DNA of 64,000 nucleotides from Fischerella sp. PCC 9605 (GTDB taxonomy: Bacteria > Cyanobacteriota > Cyanobacteriia > Cyanobacteriales > Nostocaceae): NCBI RefSeq assembly GCF_000517105.1, contig NZ_KI912149.1, positions 1,752,135 through 1,816,134 of the forward strand, in the 5' to 3' direction. The position numbers and the translations under genes are program-made. The notes below the pieces were generated by a model. The model worked only from the letters and a program-made list of their open reading frames with translations, was not told the DNA's origin and did no database searches. This document shows positions 17,288 to 25,652 of this stretch, one piece after another. Position 1 is the first letter of the stretch, and every line of letters begins with the position of its first letter.

Positions 17288-18817
17288 CTAAGTTCGTCCT
17301 ACAAGACTGGCTACCACTGTGACTAACTCACATGGATCGACAGGTTTGGGCATATGTAACTGAAAACCTGCCTGTATGGCCCGACGCCGATCCTCGGCTC
17401 TTGCATAAGCTGTTAGGGCTGCTGCTGGTATTTTTCCGCCTTGTTCTGGCGATCGCGATCGCAGTTTGCGGATTAAGGAGTAACCATCTTCCTGGGGCAT
17501 ACCAATGTCACTTACCAATACATCTGGTTTCCAGTTGGTTATTGCTTCTAGTGCTTCTCGCACTGATGCCACTGCCTGAACTTCCGCTTGAGATTCCTGG
17601 AGTACCGTAACCAGAAAGTCGCGAGTATCAACTTCGTCATCTACCACTAGCACGCGCACGCCATCCAGGAGGGAGAGGGGGGGAGTGGGAGAGGGGGAGA
17701 GGGGGAGAGTGGTGGAGGAGGAGAAAGTATTAAATATTGACTCTTGACCTTTGAGGAGTGGTAGCTTGACTGTAAAGGTTGCGCCTTGGTCTTTTCCTTG
17801 ACTTTCAACCTGGACGCTACCACCGTGCATTTCTACTAAATGGCGTACGATCGCTAACCCCAGTCCTAGTCCGCCATGCATCCTGGTACTAGAACTATCT
17901 GCTTGCCGAAAGCGATCGAACACATAAGGAATAAACTCAGGGCTGATACCGATGCCAGTGTCCTTGACTGTGATTTGGGCATAGCGGTTTTTGTGATGGG
18001 GTGGTGGGGTGGTGGGGTGGTGGGGAGCATCTGATTTGATGTTCTCCCCATCTCCCCATCTCCCTATCTCCCCATCTTTTTGTTCTAGGCGCACTTCTAC
18101 CCTGCCGCCAGTAGGTGTAAATTTGATGGCATTGGATAGTAAATTCCAAACTACCTGCTGTAAGCGCTCTGAATCACCAGAAACTAGTGCTGCCGCAGGA
18201 TCGATATCAGTCTGAATATCAATGTCTTTTGCTTGTGCTGCTAACCGTACTGTATCTAGGGCAGCTTCGATAATCGCAATCAAATTGCAACTGCGAACAT
18301 TGAGACGCAATTTACCTCTGATGATCCGCGAGATATCTAGCAAATCTCCTATTAACTGTGTTTGTGCTTTGGCGTTGCGCTCGATGGTTTCTACTGCTTT
18401 GGTAATCTGCGTTTCGTTGAGTTTGCGCGATCGCAACAGTTGCGCCCATCCCAGAATAGCGTTGAGAGGCGATCGCAATTCGTGAGATAGTATCGCCAAA
18501 AACTCATCTTTCATGCGGTTCGCTTCTTGCAACTGCTCGGTTTGTTGCTGCAACGAAGCAATTAACCTAGCTCGTTCCATAGCGATCGCAATCTGATCGC
18601 AAACTGCTTGCATCATCCCCATTTCATTCTGGGAAAACCGCAAACGGCTGCGGCTGCAAAAGCACAGAGTACCCAAAAGTTGCCCTTGTGCTATCAACGG
18701 ATAACCATAATAAGCCGTAACACCAATAAAACGCAGGAATTCAGTTTTTGGATCATTTGATTGCTTGACATTTTCTACAGAAATAAGACGGCGCTCCTGT
18801 GCGACAGTACCACACAT
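17288..18817 (-). CDS. C-terminal part of a split hybrid kinase: GAF, HisKA, HATPase, receiver
   Basis: The frame from 18817 begins inside a GAF domain (MCGTVAQERRLISVENV). Upstream it stays open back to a TGA at 18872 that ends the preceding frame, so this is very probably the second half of one gene. HisKA follows with the phospho-His in FLAILSHELRSPLNAILGWAQLL. The HATPase has a Pro/His-rich insert near residue 260, then DTGIGISPEFIPYVFDRF and GGLGLGLAIV. A receiver (about 385-505) has VLVVDDE, VSDIGMP (phospho-Asp) and the Lys in MPKPVDP. It could be translated on its own from an internal start, giving a soluble kinase without sensor. Function: two-component signalling; the input is unknown. 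Confidence 0.8.
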   Translation of the reverse strand: MCGTVAQERRLISVENVKQSNDPKTEFLRFIGVTAYYGYPLIAQGQLLGTLCFCSRSRLRFSQNEMGMMQAVCDQIAIAMERARLIASLQQQTEQLQEANRMKDEFLAILSHELRSPLNAILGWAQLLRSRKLNETQITKAVETIERNAKAQTQLIGDLLDISRIIRGKLRLNVRSCNLIAIIEAALDTVRLAAQAKDIDIQTDIDPAAALVSGDSERLQQVVWNLLSNAIKFTPTGGRVEVRLEQKDGEIGRWGDGENIKSDAPHHPTTPPPHHKNRYAQITVKDTGIGISPEFIPYVFDRFRQADSSSTRMHGGLGLGLAIVRHLVEMHGGSVQVESQGKDQGATFTVKLPLLKGQESIFNTFSSSTTLPLSPSPTPPLSLLDGVRVLVVDDEVDTRDFLVTVLQESQAEVQAVASVREALEAITNWKPDVLVSDIGMPQEDGYSLIRKLRSRSPEQGGKIPAAALTAYARAEDRRRAIQAGFQLHMPKPVDPCELVTVVASLVGRT

Positions 18818-18871
18818 CCCGTCACCTAATTCTAAATACTCAATTGCTCTAGCAATTTCTGCATCAATACC

Positions 18872-21217
18872 TCAGTAAGAAGCTAGCTGCATGATCTGGG
18901 AGTTTTCAGTAACTAAGAAATTAAAGTAAATATCTAAACCTATCTGCTCCGAAAGTTTTCGGAACAAACTTTCAATTAGTGCAACTGGCTCTTGGCTGGA
19001 AAGTAAATCGCTAGCTGTGCCAAATAAGAGCTGTAGGCGTTTATAGCCCAATGACAGCGCTTTTTCAACTCGCTTGAGATTGGTAATGTCTTGAAATGTC
19101 AGTACACATGTAGCTTGGTGCCCGTGCATCGCTGGCAGTGTATCGGCATATATCAACAAAGAGCGGACACCCGCGCTTGTGTGCCAGTCCAACTCTACTC
19201 CATCCAAGCGTTCACCACGCGCCACTCGTACTCCCGGTGCTTGTTCGTCGGGAATGGGATTGCCGGCAGCGTCAGTTGAGTAGTAAAGATGATGATAGTC
19301 TGCGGCTGAATCTGCCTTGGGAAATTTGCCCCCAGCTACTTCGTCTGCGGCTCTATTCGCAAAAGTCACCCGTGCGGTTCCAGGCTCAATCAACACTAGC
19401 GGCGTTGGCATGAGGTTGAGTACATCTTCCAACCATTTTTGCTGGTTAAGGAGTGTTTCTTCTACCTGCTTGTGTGCTGTGATGTCCTCAGCAAATGCCA
19501 AAATTTGATAAATTTCTCCCCGATCGTCAATAACTGGCACATACTTGATTAACGCAGTGAAAGTGCCACCTTTAGGTAAAGTTATTTTGGCTTCTGTTGT
19601 TTGGGTTGTGCGTGTTTCAATTGCCCGGAGGAGAATGGGCAGATAAAGTTGTGTGACTTCAGGAGGAAAGATTTCTTCATCAGTACGTCCGAGAATTTCC
19701 TCTTTAGGCTTGTGAGAATGCTGCAAAGCGGCTGTATTGACATACTGGAACCGACGTTGAGCATCGTAAATAGCAAAAACATCTGGCATGTTATCAACCG
19801 CCAACCTAAATCGCTCTTCGCTTTGGAGTAGCGCTGCTTCTGTCTGCTTGCGATCGCTCAAATCTAGGATAAACGCCACAGATTCTTCTCGTTTCTCTCC
19901 TACTAACGTATAACCTACTAAAACCGGAATGCGGCTGCCATCACGCCGAATGTATTCTTTTTCGTAAGGTGTACAAGCACCGTTAGCTTTAGCCTCGGCA
20001 ATCTGTTGTTCATCCAAATCCAAATACTCTGGTGGTGTAATCTCTTTCCAGCTGATCCTGCCTGCATGTAGTTCCTGTTGCGTGTAACCAATCATCTGGA
20101 GAAATTTATCGTTTGCTTGCTGAACACCACCATAAACGTCACCGTATAAAATGCCGACGACATTTGCTTCTACAAAACTCTTCAGTTTTTCTATATTTGT
20201 TTTCAGTGCCAGTTTAACGCGATCGCGCTGCATACTGAGCCGTTGAACAGCTGCCGCAGTTTGCCAGATGGCGATCGCAAAAAACACAATCACAATAATC
20301 GCAAACAGCGCGATCGCAAATGCTGTATCGTACTGTCCCGTCTTTTGTCCTTGCAGAATTAACCATCCTGTCCCTAAAGGAACTGCGATCGCAATAATCA
20401 ACAAGCGACGTGCCAGCAAACCACCGTCAGTTGAACTTGTCACTACCCGCATCAGTCCCTGTTCTGGCCGCGCCCACAAAATACCAATACAAAGCATTAT
20501 AAATGTCAGCGCCGTATGCAATGCCATTGATGTGACGTTGGGAAGTATGCCGTACAGGAGTTGCACTTCGTAGGCATAACCGATCAAAGCCAGCAAAGCA
20601 ATGACAAGTGCGATTGAGACGAAAATCTGAGCATACCAATCGCTACGACGGGTTTTTGGTTTTTCCACAAGCTCTAAGGCTCTGCCGATCAGCATAAAGC
20701 TTAATGCTGTATTCAACCCCATGCGTCCTGGTTGGGATGTCAACATGGGATTTAGTTCTTCAGTGAATAGCAACTGATCAATTCCGAAATTCCAGTCAAA
20801 CAAGTATTGAGTTAATGTCAGTGCCCCAATTATAAAAACAGCAAATGCACACGCGCGAGCGAGTAGAAGAGTGGGGGAGTGGAGGAGTGGGGAAGTGGAA
20901 GAGTGAAGGAGTGGGGGAGATGTTGTAAAGTTTCTCCCTCTCTCCCTCTCTCCCCCTCTCCCTCTCCTTGTTTCTCCCACTCCTCTTAAAGACAACCATA
21001 GCGATAAGCCTGATAGCAGAAAACACAGCGCAGTGTTTCCCTTCATCGTCACTTGGCTGAGATAAAAGCAGTTCTTCAAAACATTGATGTCGAGCCACCA
21101 GCCAAGCATTACCAAGCAGCCGATCGCGATCGCGACTACACTTCCAAATTGTGCAATTAGTAAACGTGAAGAGATTTGATGTAAATCGTGCTGAAGCAAG
21201 CAGTTGACTTTTTGCAT
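18872..21217 (-). CDS. N-terminal part of a split hybrid kinase: membrane sensor with PAS domains
   Basis: 781 residues. Hydrophobic segments at about 22-46, 60-78, 120-142, 190-220, 225-245, 275-292 and 300-318 form a multi-pass membrane sensor. At least three PAS/PAC units follow (about 350-460, 470-590 and 600-720; PAC-like endings IAFILDLSDRK, ILAFAEDITAHK, VLTFQDITNLKR). The last 60 residues start a GAF domain that is cut by TGA at 18872-18874 after MQLASY. The sequence resumes in the same frame with GIDAEIARAIEYLELGDG. Alone it has no kinase domain. The polypurine repeat near 20870-20985 encodes the basic/Ser-rich loop between early membrane segments. Confidence 0.82.
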   Translation of the reverse strand: MQKVNCLLQHDLHQISSRLLIAQFGSVVAIAIGCLVMLGWWLDINVLKNCFYLSQVTMKGNTALCFLLSGLSLWLSLRGVGETRRGRGGERERGRNFTTSPPLLHSSTSPLLHSPTLLLARACAFAVFIIGALTLTQYLFDWNFGIDQLLFTEELNPMLTSQPGRMGLNTALSFMLIGRALELVEKPKTRRSDWYAQIFVSIALVIALLALIGYAYEVQLLYGILPNVTSMALHTALTFIMLCIGILWARPEQGLMRVVTSSTDGGLLARRLLIIAIAVPLGTGWLILQGQKTGQYDTAFAIALFAIIVIVFFAIAIWQTAAAVQRLSMQRDRVKLALKTNIEKLKSFVEANVVGILYGDVYGGVQQANDKFLQMIGYTQQELHAGRISWKEITPPEYLDLDEQQIAEAKANGACTPYEKEYIRRDGSRIPVLVGYTLVGEKREESVAFILDLSDRKQTEAALLQSEERFRLAVDNMPDVFAIYDAQRRFQYVNTAALQHSHKPKEEILGRTDEEIFPPEVTQLYLPILLRAIETRTTQTTEAKITLPKGGTFTALIKYVPVIDDRGEIYQILAFAEDITAHKQVEETLLNQQKWLEDVLNLMPTPLVLIEPGTARVTFANRAADEVAGGKFPKADSAADYHHLYYSTDAAGNPIPDEQAPGVRVARGERLDGVELDWHTSAGVRSLLIYADTLPAMHGHQATCVLTFQDITNLKRVEKALSLGYKRLQLLFGTASDLLSSQEPVALIESLFRKLSEQIGLDIYFNFLVTENSQIMQLASY
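20865..20985. repeat. polypurine/polypyrimidine repeat inside the sensor kinase
   Basis: GTGGGGGAGTGGAGGAGTGG-type runs followed, about 40 bases on, by CTCCCTCTCTCCCCCTCTCC. The two can pair. They encode a low-complexity loop (residues about 80-118, Arg/Glu then Ser/Leu/His/Pro-rich) between membrane segments. The same kind of run occurs inside this gene pair at 17670-17720 and 18000-18080. Confidence 0.7.
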
Positions 21218-21811
21218 TGATAATGTTGTTACCGTATCTATCTGGCGCGGTAAATTTCAAAATTTGTTGCCAACAAAGGCTAGATCACTAAATGCTATAT
21301 GTGCGATATATTGAATATTTTTGAATCTACCTTGGTGCGGATTTTTTGATAATAGTGTCAAGAAACTGTTATGTTAGTGGTTATTTGTCAAACTACATTA
21401 ATAAACTACCAACTACTATCTACTAAGATAATCGTCATTTGATTTGCGGATGGTAGATGGTAGGGGTAGGTGTGTTAGCGCTACTCGTAACGCACCATTG
21501 ATCTGCTTCTGGGTGCATTACGCTATCGTAAATGCGCTTAGGGCGGCTTTCCGTAGAGTAGATATGCTTAAATGCAAATCAGATCGGTTTAATTACCAAC
21601 TAACTACTATAGGAATCCGGTTTGATTATTGAAAAAATCTAAGTTATCGGCGAGAGTACGGCACCAAAAATATAGAATGGTGCGTTAGCCTTTGGCGTAA
21701 CGCAACGGCAATAAAGGGGGAGGAAAATCCACACCCCTTTTTGCCTCCCCTACGTATCTTTTCAAAAATCAAATACTAGTCCTATAACTACTAACTACTA
21801 ACCAATTTTTA
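21218..21811. other. intergenic region with palindromic repeats
   Basis: No gene is supported. Two copies of a hairpin repeat of the GGTGCGTTA...TAACGCACC type lie at about 21468-21497 and 21681-21704. Both resemble a dispersed cyanobacterial repeat. A 62-codon frame at 21444 (+) reads across these repeats and is not a gene. The promoter of the sensor kinase would lie at the left end. Confidence 0.55.
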
Positions 21812-22582
21812 TCAAAAAAACAATTTAAATCGCATAAGTTGAGTTTCAATTGTTTGCAGTAAAATTTTATTCAATTCTATACTGTCTTGAAACTGTAAAA
21901 TTTGTGTTGGTGGCAAGTCAAAGGGAAACTTTCCTGACAAATCAGGACGCTGCATTTGTGCAAGTAAAATTTGTTCAGTTCGTTTACTTTGAATCGCATA
22001 ACCAATTTCAACACAAACAGTTGGACTGGGAATTAATTGAGCAGTTTGTTTGCCCTCAATGCTTGCAATGGGTGTAGCATCTGCAATAAACAACAAACTC
22101 TTACGGATTTTTCGCATCATGGCACTTCCCAGCCTTAAAGAACCATCTTTGGGGCGATAAGATTCTATTAATTTCAGGGGTAAACGCGATCGCAAATTTA
22201 AATTTTCTAAGCCGATCGTTAACGCCTCGCGTAGAGCATCAGTTGCAGGTGGATATTCTGTTTGAGAACAGAAAAAAATAGTTGGTTCTAACTGCCCTAA
22301 TACTGACTGTTTGGTAAAATAAATTTCATGACTAATCAAGTCAATATTAGCTACACAGTAGCCACCACTGCCCTCTATATAAAATTCAATATTCTCGCCT
22401 TCTAGATAGCGCTCGAACCAAGTCGATTTCTTTATTTCCTCGCTGTCTTCTAAGAAATCCGCTCTTAGCCCTGATTTCAACAGACTTTTCTTGCTGAGGC
22501 GAATGTCTGGCGGACGTTTTTCCACTTCCTGTATAGGTTCGTAATCCTCAAGATACCATGCTCTAAGAGCAATTATTGACAT
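21812..22582 (-). CDS. protein with C-terminal TIR-like / deoxyribosyltransferase-like domain
   Basis: 256 residues. Residues 1-125 have no recognised family. From about 136 the pattern matches a nucleotide-binding TIR-like fold seen in bacterial defence and signalling proteins: ESYRPKDGSLRLGSAMMRKI, then SLLFIADATPIA (Asp168), then PSPTVCVEIGYAIQSK (Glu192) and GKFPFDLPP (about 218-225). In relatives the usual form is ADVTP...PNPNV-ELGYA...LPFDL. Glu192 is placed like the catalytic Glu of NAD-cleaving TIRs or of nucleoside deoxyribosyltransferases. The family call is by motif memory and the function is inference. The gene stands alone on the minus strand, flanked by gene-poor DNA on both sides. 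Confidence 0.6.
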   Translation of the reverse strand: MSIIALRAWYLEDYEPIQEVEKRPPDIRLSKKSLLKSGLRADFLEDSEEIKKSTWFERYLEGENIEFYIEGSGGYCVANIDLISHEIYFTKQSVLGQLEPTIFFCSQTEYPPATDALREALTIGLENLNLRSRLPLKLIESYRPKDGSLRLGSAMMRKIRKSLLFIADATPIASIEGKQTAQLIPSPTVCVEIGYAIQSKRTEQILLAQMQRPDLSGKFPFDLPPTQILQFQDSIELNKILLQTIETQLMRFKLFF

Positions 22583-23066
22583 AAGGCGCTATTTTAACTG
22601 TCTGATGCTAATTCACTTCGTACCAGCTTACACCTTACACCTAGTACTCGACCAATCAAAAATATTGCTGGGTGGAGACTAAGAAAAGAGTAATAGCTAT
22701 GTCCTATACCTGTGTCCTAACGACGGTTTCAGCAGTCTTAACAACAATTTGAATTTTGGTGACAACAGTTTGAATGTTCCTAGCGATCGCACTCGTGTTG
22801 CTAACAACAAATTCTGCATTTCTAGCAACAGCTTCTAGCGTGGTGACAACTAGTCAGCCGATAATAACGACGGCTTGTTGTAGAATCGCTCCAATCTTCT
22901 GCTTTAGCATCAAGTTTTCTTTGTGTCTACCCTGCGGGAAACTGCTATCGCGTCTATGTGCTTTTGTGGTTCAGAAATAAATTTTATTAACCACGAAGAC
23001 ACCAAGACACCAAGTAAAATCACCAAGATTGTCCCTTAAAAGCAAATTGGACTTTTTTAACACACC

Positions 23067-23095
23067 TTGACAGGGCTAATTTATAGGCATAGTTT
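23067..23095 (+). promoter_or_regulatory. sigma70-type promoter before the candidate RNA
   Basis: TTGACA at 23067-23072, a 17-base spacer, then TAGTTT at 23090-23095 (T, A and final T match the consensus). The predicted start is about 23102-23103, exactly where the RNA's closing helix begins. No reading frame follows. Confidence 0.5.
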
Positions 23096-23102
23096 TAAAA
23101 AA

Positions 23103-23268
23103 ATAACAACACCCAAGCATCTACCGGATGAGTGATTTCCTCTCATTGCTAATTCTAGCCGGGGATGTACTGGGCTAATCACCTTTTAAATCAGTGATAC
23201 CAATCAGTTACAGCGCCCCCTTTCTCTCACTATGAGGAAATATCATCTCTCGAGTCGGGTGTTGTTAT
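23103..23268 (+). ncRNA. candidate structured RNA of about 166 nt, 6S-like architecture
   Basis: ATAACAACACCC at 23103-23114 is perfectly complementary to GGGTGTTGTTAT at 23257-23268. Inside it, 23127-23146 pairs with 23232-23247 (GATGA, ATTTCCTC and AT all matched, with small bulges). A smaller hairpin uses TAGCC at 23156-23160 with GGCTA at 23173-23177. A long closing stem, a second stem after a small internal loop and then a large open middle fit the shape and size of 6S RNA. No sequence-level proof is available to me. A promoter with matched start lies just upstream. It could also be another regulatory RNA. Confidence 0.4.
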
Positions 23269-23857
23269 CTCGTTACGAGACAGATGTAACTTCAACAGCG
23301 TTTTTACCTCTTTTTATTTTTCAACTAGCTGTTTTATCTGCCAGGGAAGCTTTGTAGCTTCAATTATTAGATTAGCATGGTTAGATGAGAGTAGCTATTT
23401 TTGAAACTAAACTTTACTTTTTAAAGTATCAATAAGAAATAGTAAGCAGAAAGCAAAGGTTTTCACAAGCTTAGTTTTTGATGAAATTAACTGACTGAAT
23501 TCTATAATCTGGTTAATATTTTAAAGTTAAAATCCTGTAACACTAGCCCTATGTTTTTGAGATTTATTTAGTTAACGATCATAAAATATTAAGTTTTGAA
23601 AAAAATAGTTAGTGGTTAGTGGTTAGTGGTTATTGGTTCTTCCCTCACTCTCCCCACCTCCCCAGTCCCGCCAGGGAACCCTTGTTAGGGGAATAACCGT
23701 CATAGGCGGAAGTAATACTGAAGAGTTAATGGCGATCGGTGATAAGTTATTAATTCAAATCCTCCTGGTTCGGCTCACTACTGTATGTTTTTCCTCTTCC
23801 CATTCAGGCAGTGCGTAGTCCAAAATGGGTTGGATGTGTTTTAAATGATGCAATTAT

Positions 23858-24112
23858 ATGCCTAGAACTCCAAATGAATACGCAGTGCACCTATTAATGG
23901 CAAGCGGTCATCGAGAAGAAGTGCGTTTTCCAACGATTCAAGAATTTCAGAAATGGTATAGTGCTGAACTTATGCCAAAATCTGCTTCTGATGACTTTAT
24001 CAACGTGCCGATCAAAAACATTCAGGGTGAATACATGGTAGTGCGCCCCTCTCGGATTGTGGCAATCCGAGTAGAACCACTTTTTAGTTCTAGTGTGGAA
24101 AGATTTACATAA
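23858..24112 (+). CDS. conserved hypothetical small protein upstream of mltA
   Basis: 84 residues, soluble, alpha/beta composition with a single Trp (FQKWYSAEL). No known family or motif is recognised. It ends two bases before the mltA start, so the two genes are probably one transcript. The coding look is supported by protein-like composition and by the tight junction. There is no signal peptide. Confidence 0.7.
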   Translation: MPRTPNEYAVHLLMASGHREEVRFPTIQEFQKWYSAELMPKSASDDFINVPIKNIQGEYMVVRPSRIVAIRVEPLFSSSVERFT

Positions 24113-24114
24113 TT

Positions 24115-25380
24115 ATGAACAAAACGCTTGCTTTGGTTTCCTTGAGTCTGGGAATTTTCCTTGTCAACCCTATTTGCTCAGTATTGGCTCAGGTTCCTAA
24201 CTTCACACCACAGCCATTACCAGGCAATTTCCCCGAACAATCACCACCGCAAGTGCCAATAAGCGTGCCAGAGGTACAGCCACCGTTAAAACCGATAACC
24301 TTGGAAATAGTCTGTACACCTGCTTATCAATGTTTGGGTTGGGATGAACAAATTTGGGGCACAAAGGGCAAACGAGGCGATCGCAAAGCTCTGTTGACAG
24401 CTATTGACAACAGTTTGCGTTACCTGACAACTACCAAGGCTATTGCAGCGTATCAAAATTATCCCATTCCAGAAATTACCCTCGATCGGGTTCGTCGTAG
24501 CTTGCAGCGTTTTCGTCAGTTGGTGGTTAGTTCTAAATCACCAGCACAACTGCAAGCTGCTGTGCGGAAAGAGTTTGTCTTTTATAAATCAGTCGGTAAC
24601 GACGGTCAAGGCACTGTTAAATTCACTGCTTATTACGAGCCGGTTTATACTGCCAGTCGCGTTCGTACATCTGTATATAAATATCCTGTCTATCGATTGC
24701 CATCCGACTTTGACCAATGGGCGAAACCGCACCCCAAACGTATAGATTTAGAGGGCAAAGATGGTTTACTAGGTGATAAAAGCCCATTACACGGTTTAGA
24801 GTTGTTTTGGTTCCGCGATCGTCTAGATCCATATTTAGTACAAATTCAAGGTTCTGCCCAGTTGAGGTTAACCGATGGGACAAGAACCTCTATTGGCTAT
24901 GCAGGAGGGACTGATTACCCTTGGACTAGTGTTGGTAAAGAACTAGCTAATGATGGCAAAGTAGTCTTAAAAGGTTTAACGCTACCCAAGGTGATCGCGT
25001 ACTTTCGTCAACATCCCAACGAGTTGAATAATTATTTACCACGTTGGGAACGCTTTGTCTTTTTTAAGGAAACTGGGGGTACAGCAGCTACTGGAAGTAT
25101 TGGTGTACCAGTAACGCCAGAGCGTTCTATTGCTACAGATAAATCTCTCATGCCTCCGGGAGCGCTAGCAATAGTGAACTCCAGATTTCCCTATGCTGCT
25201 AGCGGTGGAAAACTGGTTTTTCGTCGAGTCAGTCGCTTCGTATTAGATCACGATACCGGCAGCGCCATCAAAGGGCCAGGACGAGTGGATTATTTTATGG
25301 GAACTGGTAAATTAGCTGGCGATCGCGCTGGTATAACAGGTGGAAATGGTACTCTATATTATTTGCTACTGAAGGAGTAA
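24115..25380 (+). CDS. mltA: membrane-bound lytic murein transglycosylase A
   Basis: 421 residues with an N-terminal signal peptide (about 1-25, ending near VLAQ) and a Pro-rich linker (about 27-62). The MltA domain (about 105-320) includes FTAYYEPVYTASR and LFWFRDRLDPYLVQIQGS. The C-terminal 3D domain has ATGSIGVPVTPERSIATD, then DHDTGSAIKGPGRVDYFMG, whose Asp residues include the expected catalytic acid. It cleaves peptidoglycan glycan strands in the periplasm with formation of 1,6-anhydro ends. No lipobox is obvious, so it may be soluble rather than a lipoprotein. Confidence 0.92.
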   Translation: MNKTLALVSLSLGIFLVNPICSVLAQVPNFTPQPLPGNFPEQSPPQVPISVPEVQPPLKPITLEIVCTPAYQCLGWDEQIWGTKGKRGDRKALLTAIDNSLRYLTTTKAIAAYQNYPIPEITLDRVRRSLQRFRQLVVSSKSPAQLQAAVRKEFVFYKSVGNDGQGTVKFTAYYEPVYTASRVRTSVYKYPVYRLPSDFDQWAKPHPKRIDLEGKDGLLGDKSPLHGLELFWFRDRLDPYLVQIQGSAQLRLTDGTRTSIGYAGGTDYPWTSVGKELANDGKVVLKGLTLPKVIAYFRQHPNELNNYLPRWERFVFFKETGGTAATGSIGVPVTPERSIATDKSLMPPGALAIVNSRFPYAASGGKLVFRRVSRFVLDHDTGSAIKGPGRVDYFMGTGKLAGDRAGITGGNGTLYYLLLKE

Positions 25381-25652
25381 TTAGGGACTAGAGATTAGGA
25401 ATGGATAAAAGTTTTATACTAGCCCCTAACCTAAGTGCCTCTAGTCCTGTCAATGTGGGTAAAAACGAACCCAAATCTTAGTAGAGAAAACTATTTTCCT
25501 CTTTGTGTCTTAGTGTCTTGGTGGTGAAAAAAGAATTATTGAAACACCAAGACACTAAGACACCAAGAAAAATCCATTTGGGAGACTCACACTTTGACAG
25601 GGGTACCTCTAGTTCCTAGCACCTCTTGATATGTAAGGACTTTTTTATAACT
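25381..25652. repeat. intergenic inverted repeat of the 'CTAAGACACCAAG' type
   Basis: CTTAGTGTCTTGGTGGTG at about 25509 and CACCAAGACACTAAGACACC at about 25544 form an imperfect inverted repeat between mltA and lpxD. The same words occur at 22990 and 52835. The lpxD ribosome site (TAAGGAC) overlaps a possible earlier TTG start. Confidence 0.6.

Larger units (their letters stand above)
22583..23857. other. 1.27-kb gene-poor region holding one candidate RNA
   Basis: Apart from the candidate structured RNA (23103-23268) no gene is supported. At 22720-22890 a degenerate ACAAC/GTTGT-rich stretch reads on the minus strand as about 49 residues of helical, Val/Thr-rich sequence with no start. At 22921-22975 there is a dispersed repeat (CCCTGCGGGAA...GCGTCTATG; another copy near 52775). 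At 23608-23632 there are GTTAGTG heptamers, and at about 23640 a polypyrimidine run. Confidence 0.5.

Noticed and set aside
22774..22980. 68-residue plus-strand frame rich in Thr/Ala/Leu
   Set aside because: It overlaps low-complexity ACAAC-rich DNA and a dispersed repeat; no ribosome site.
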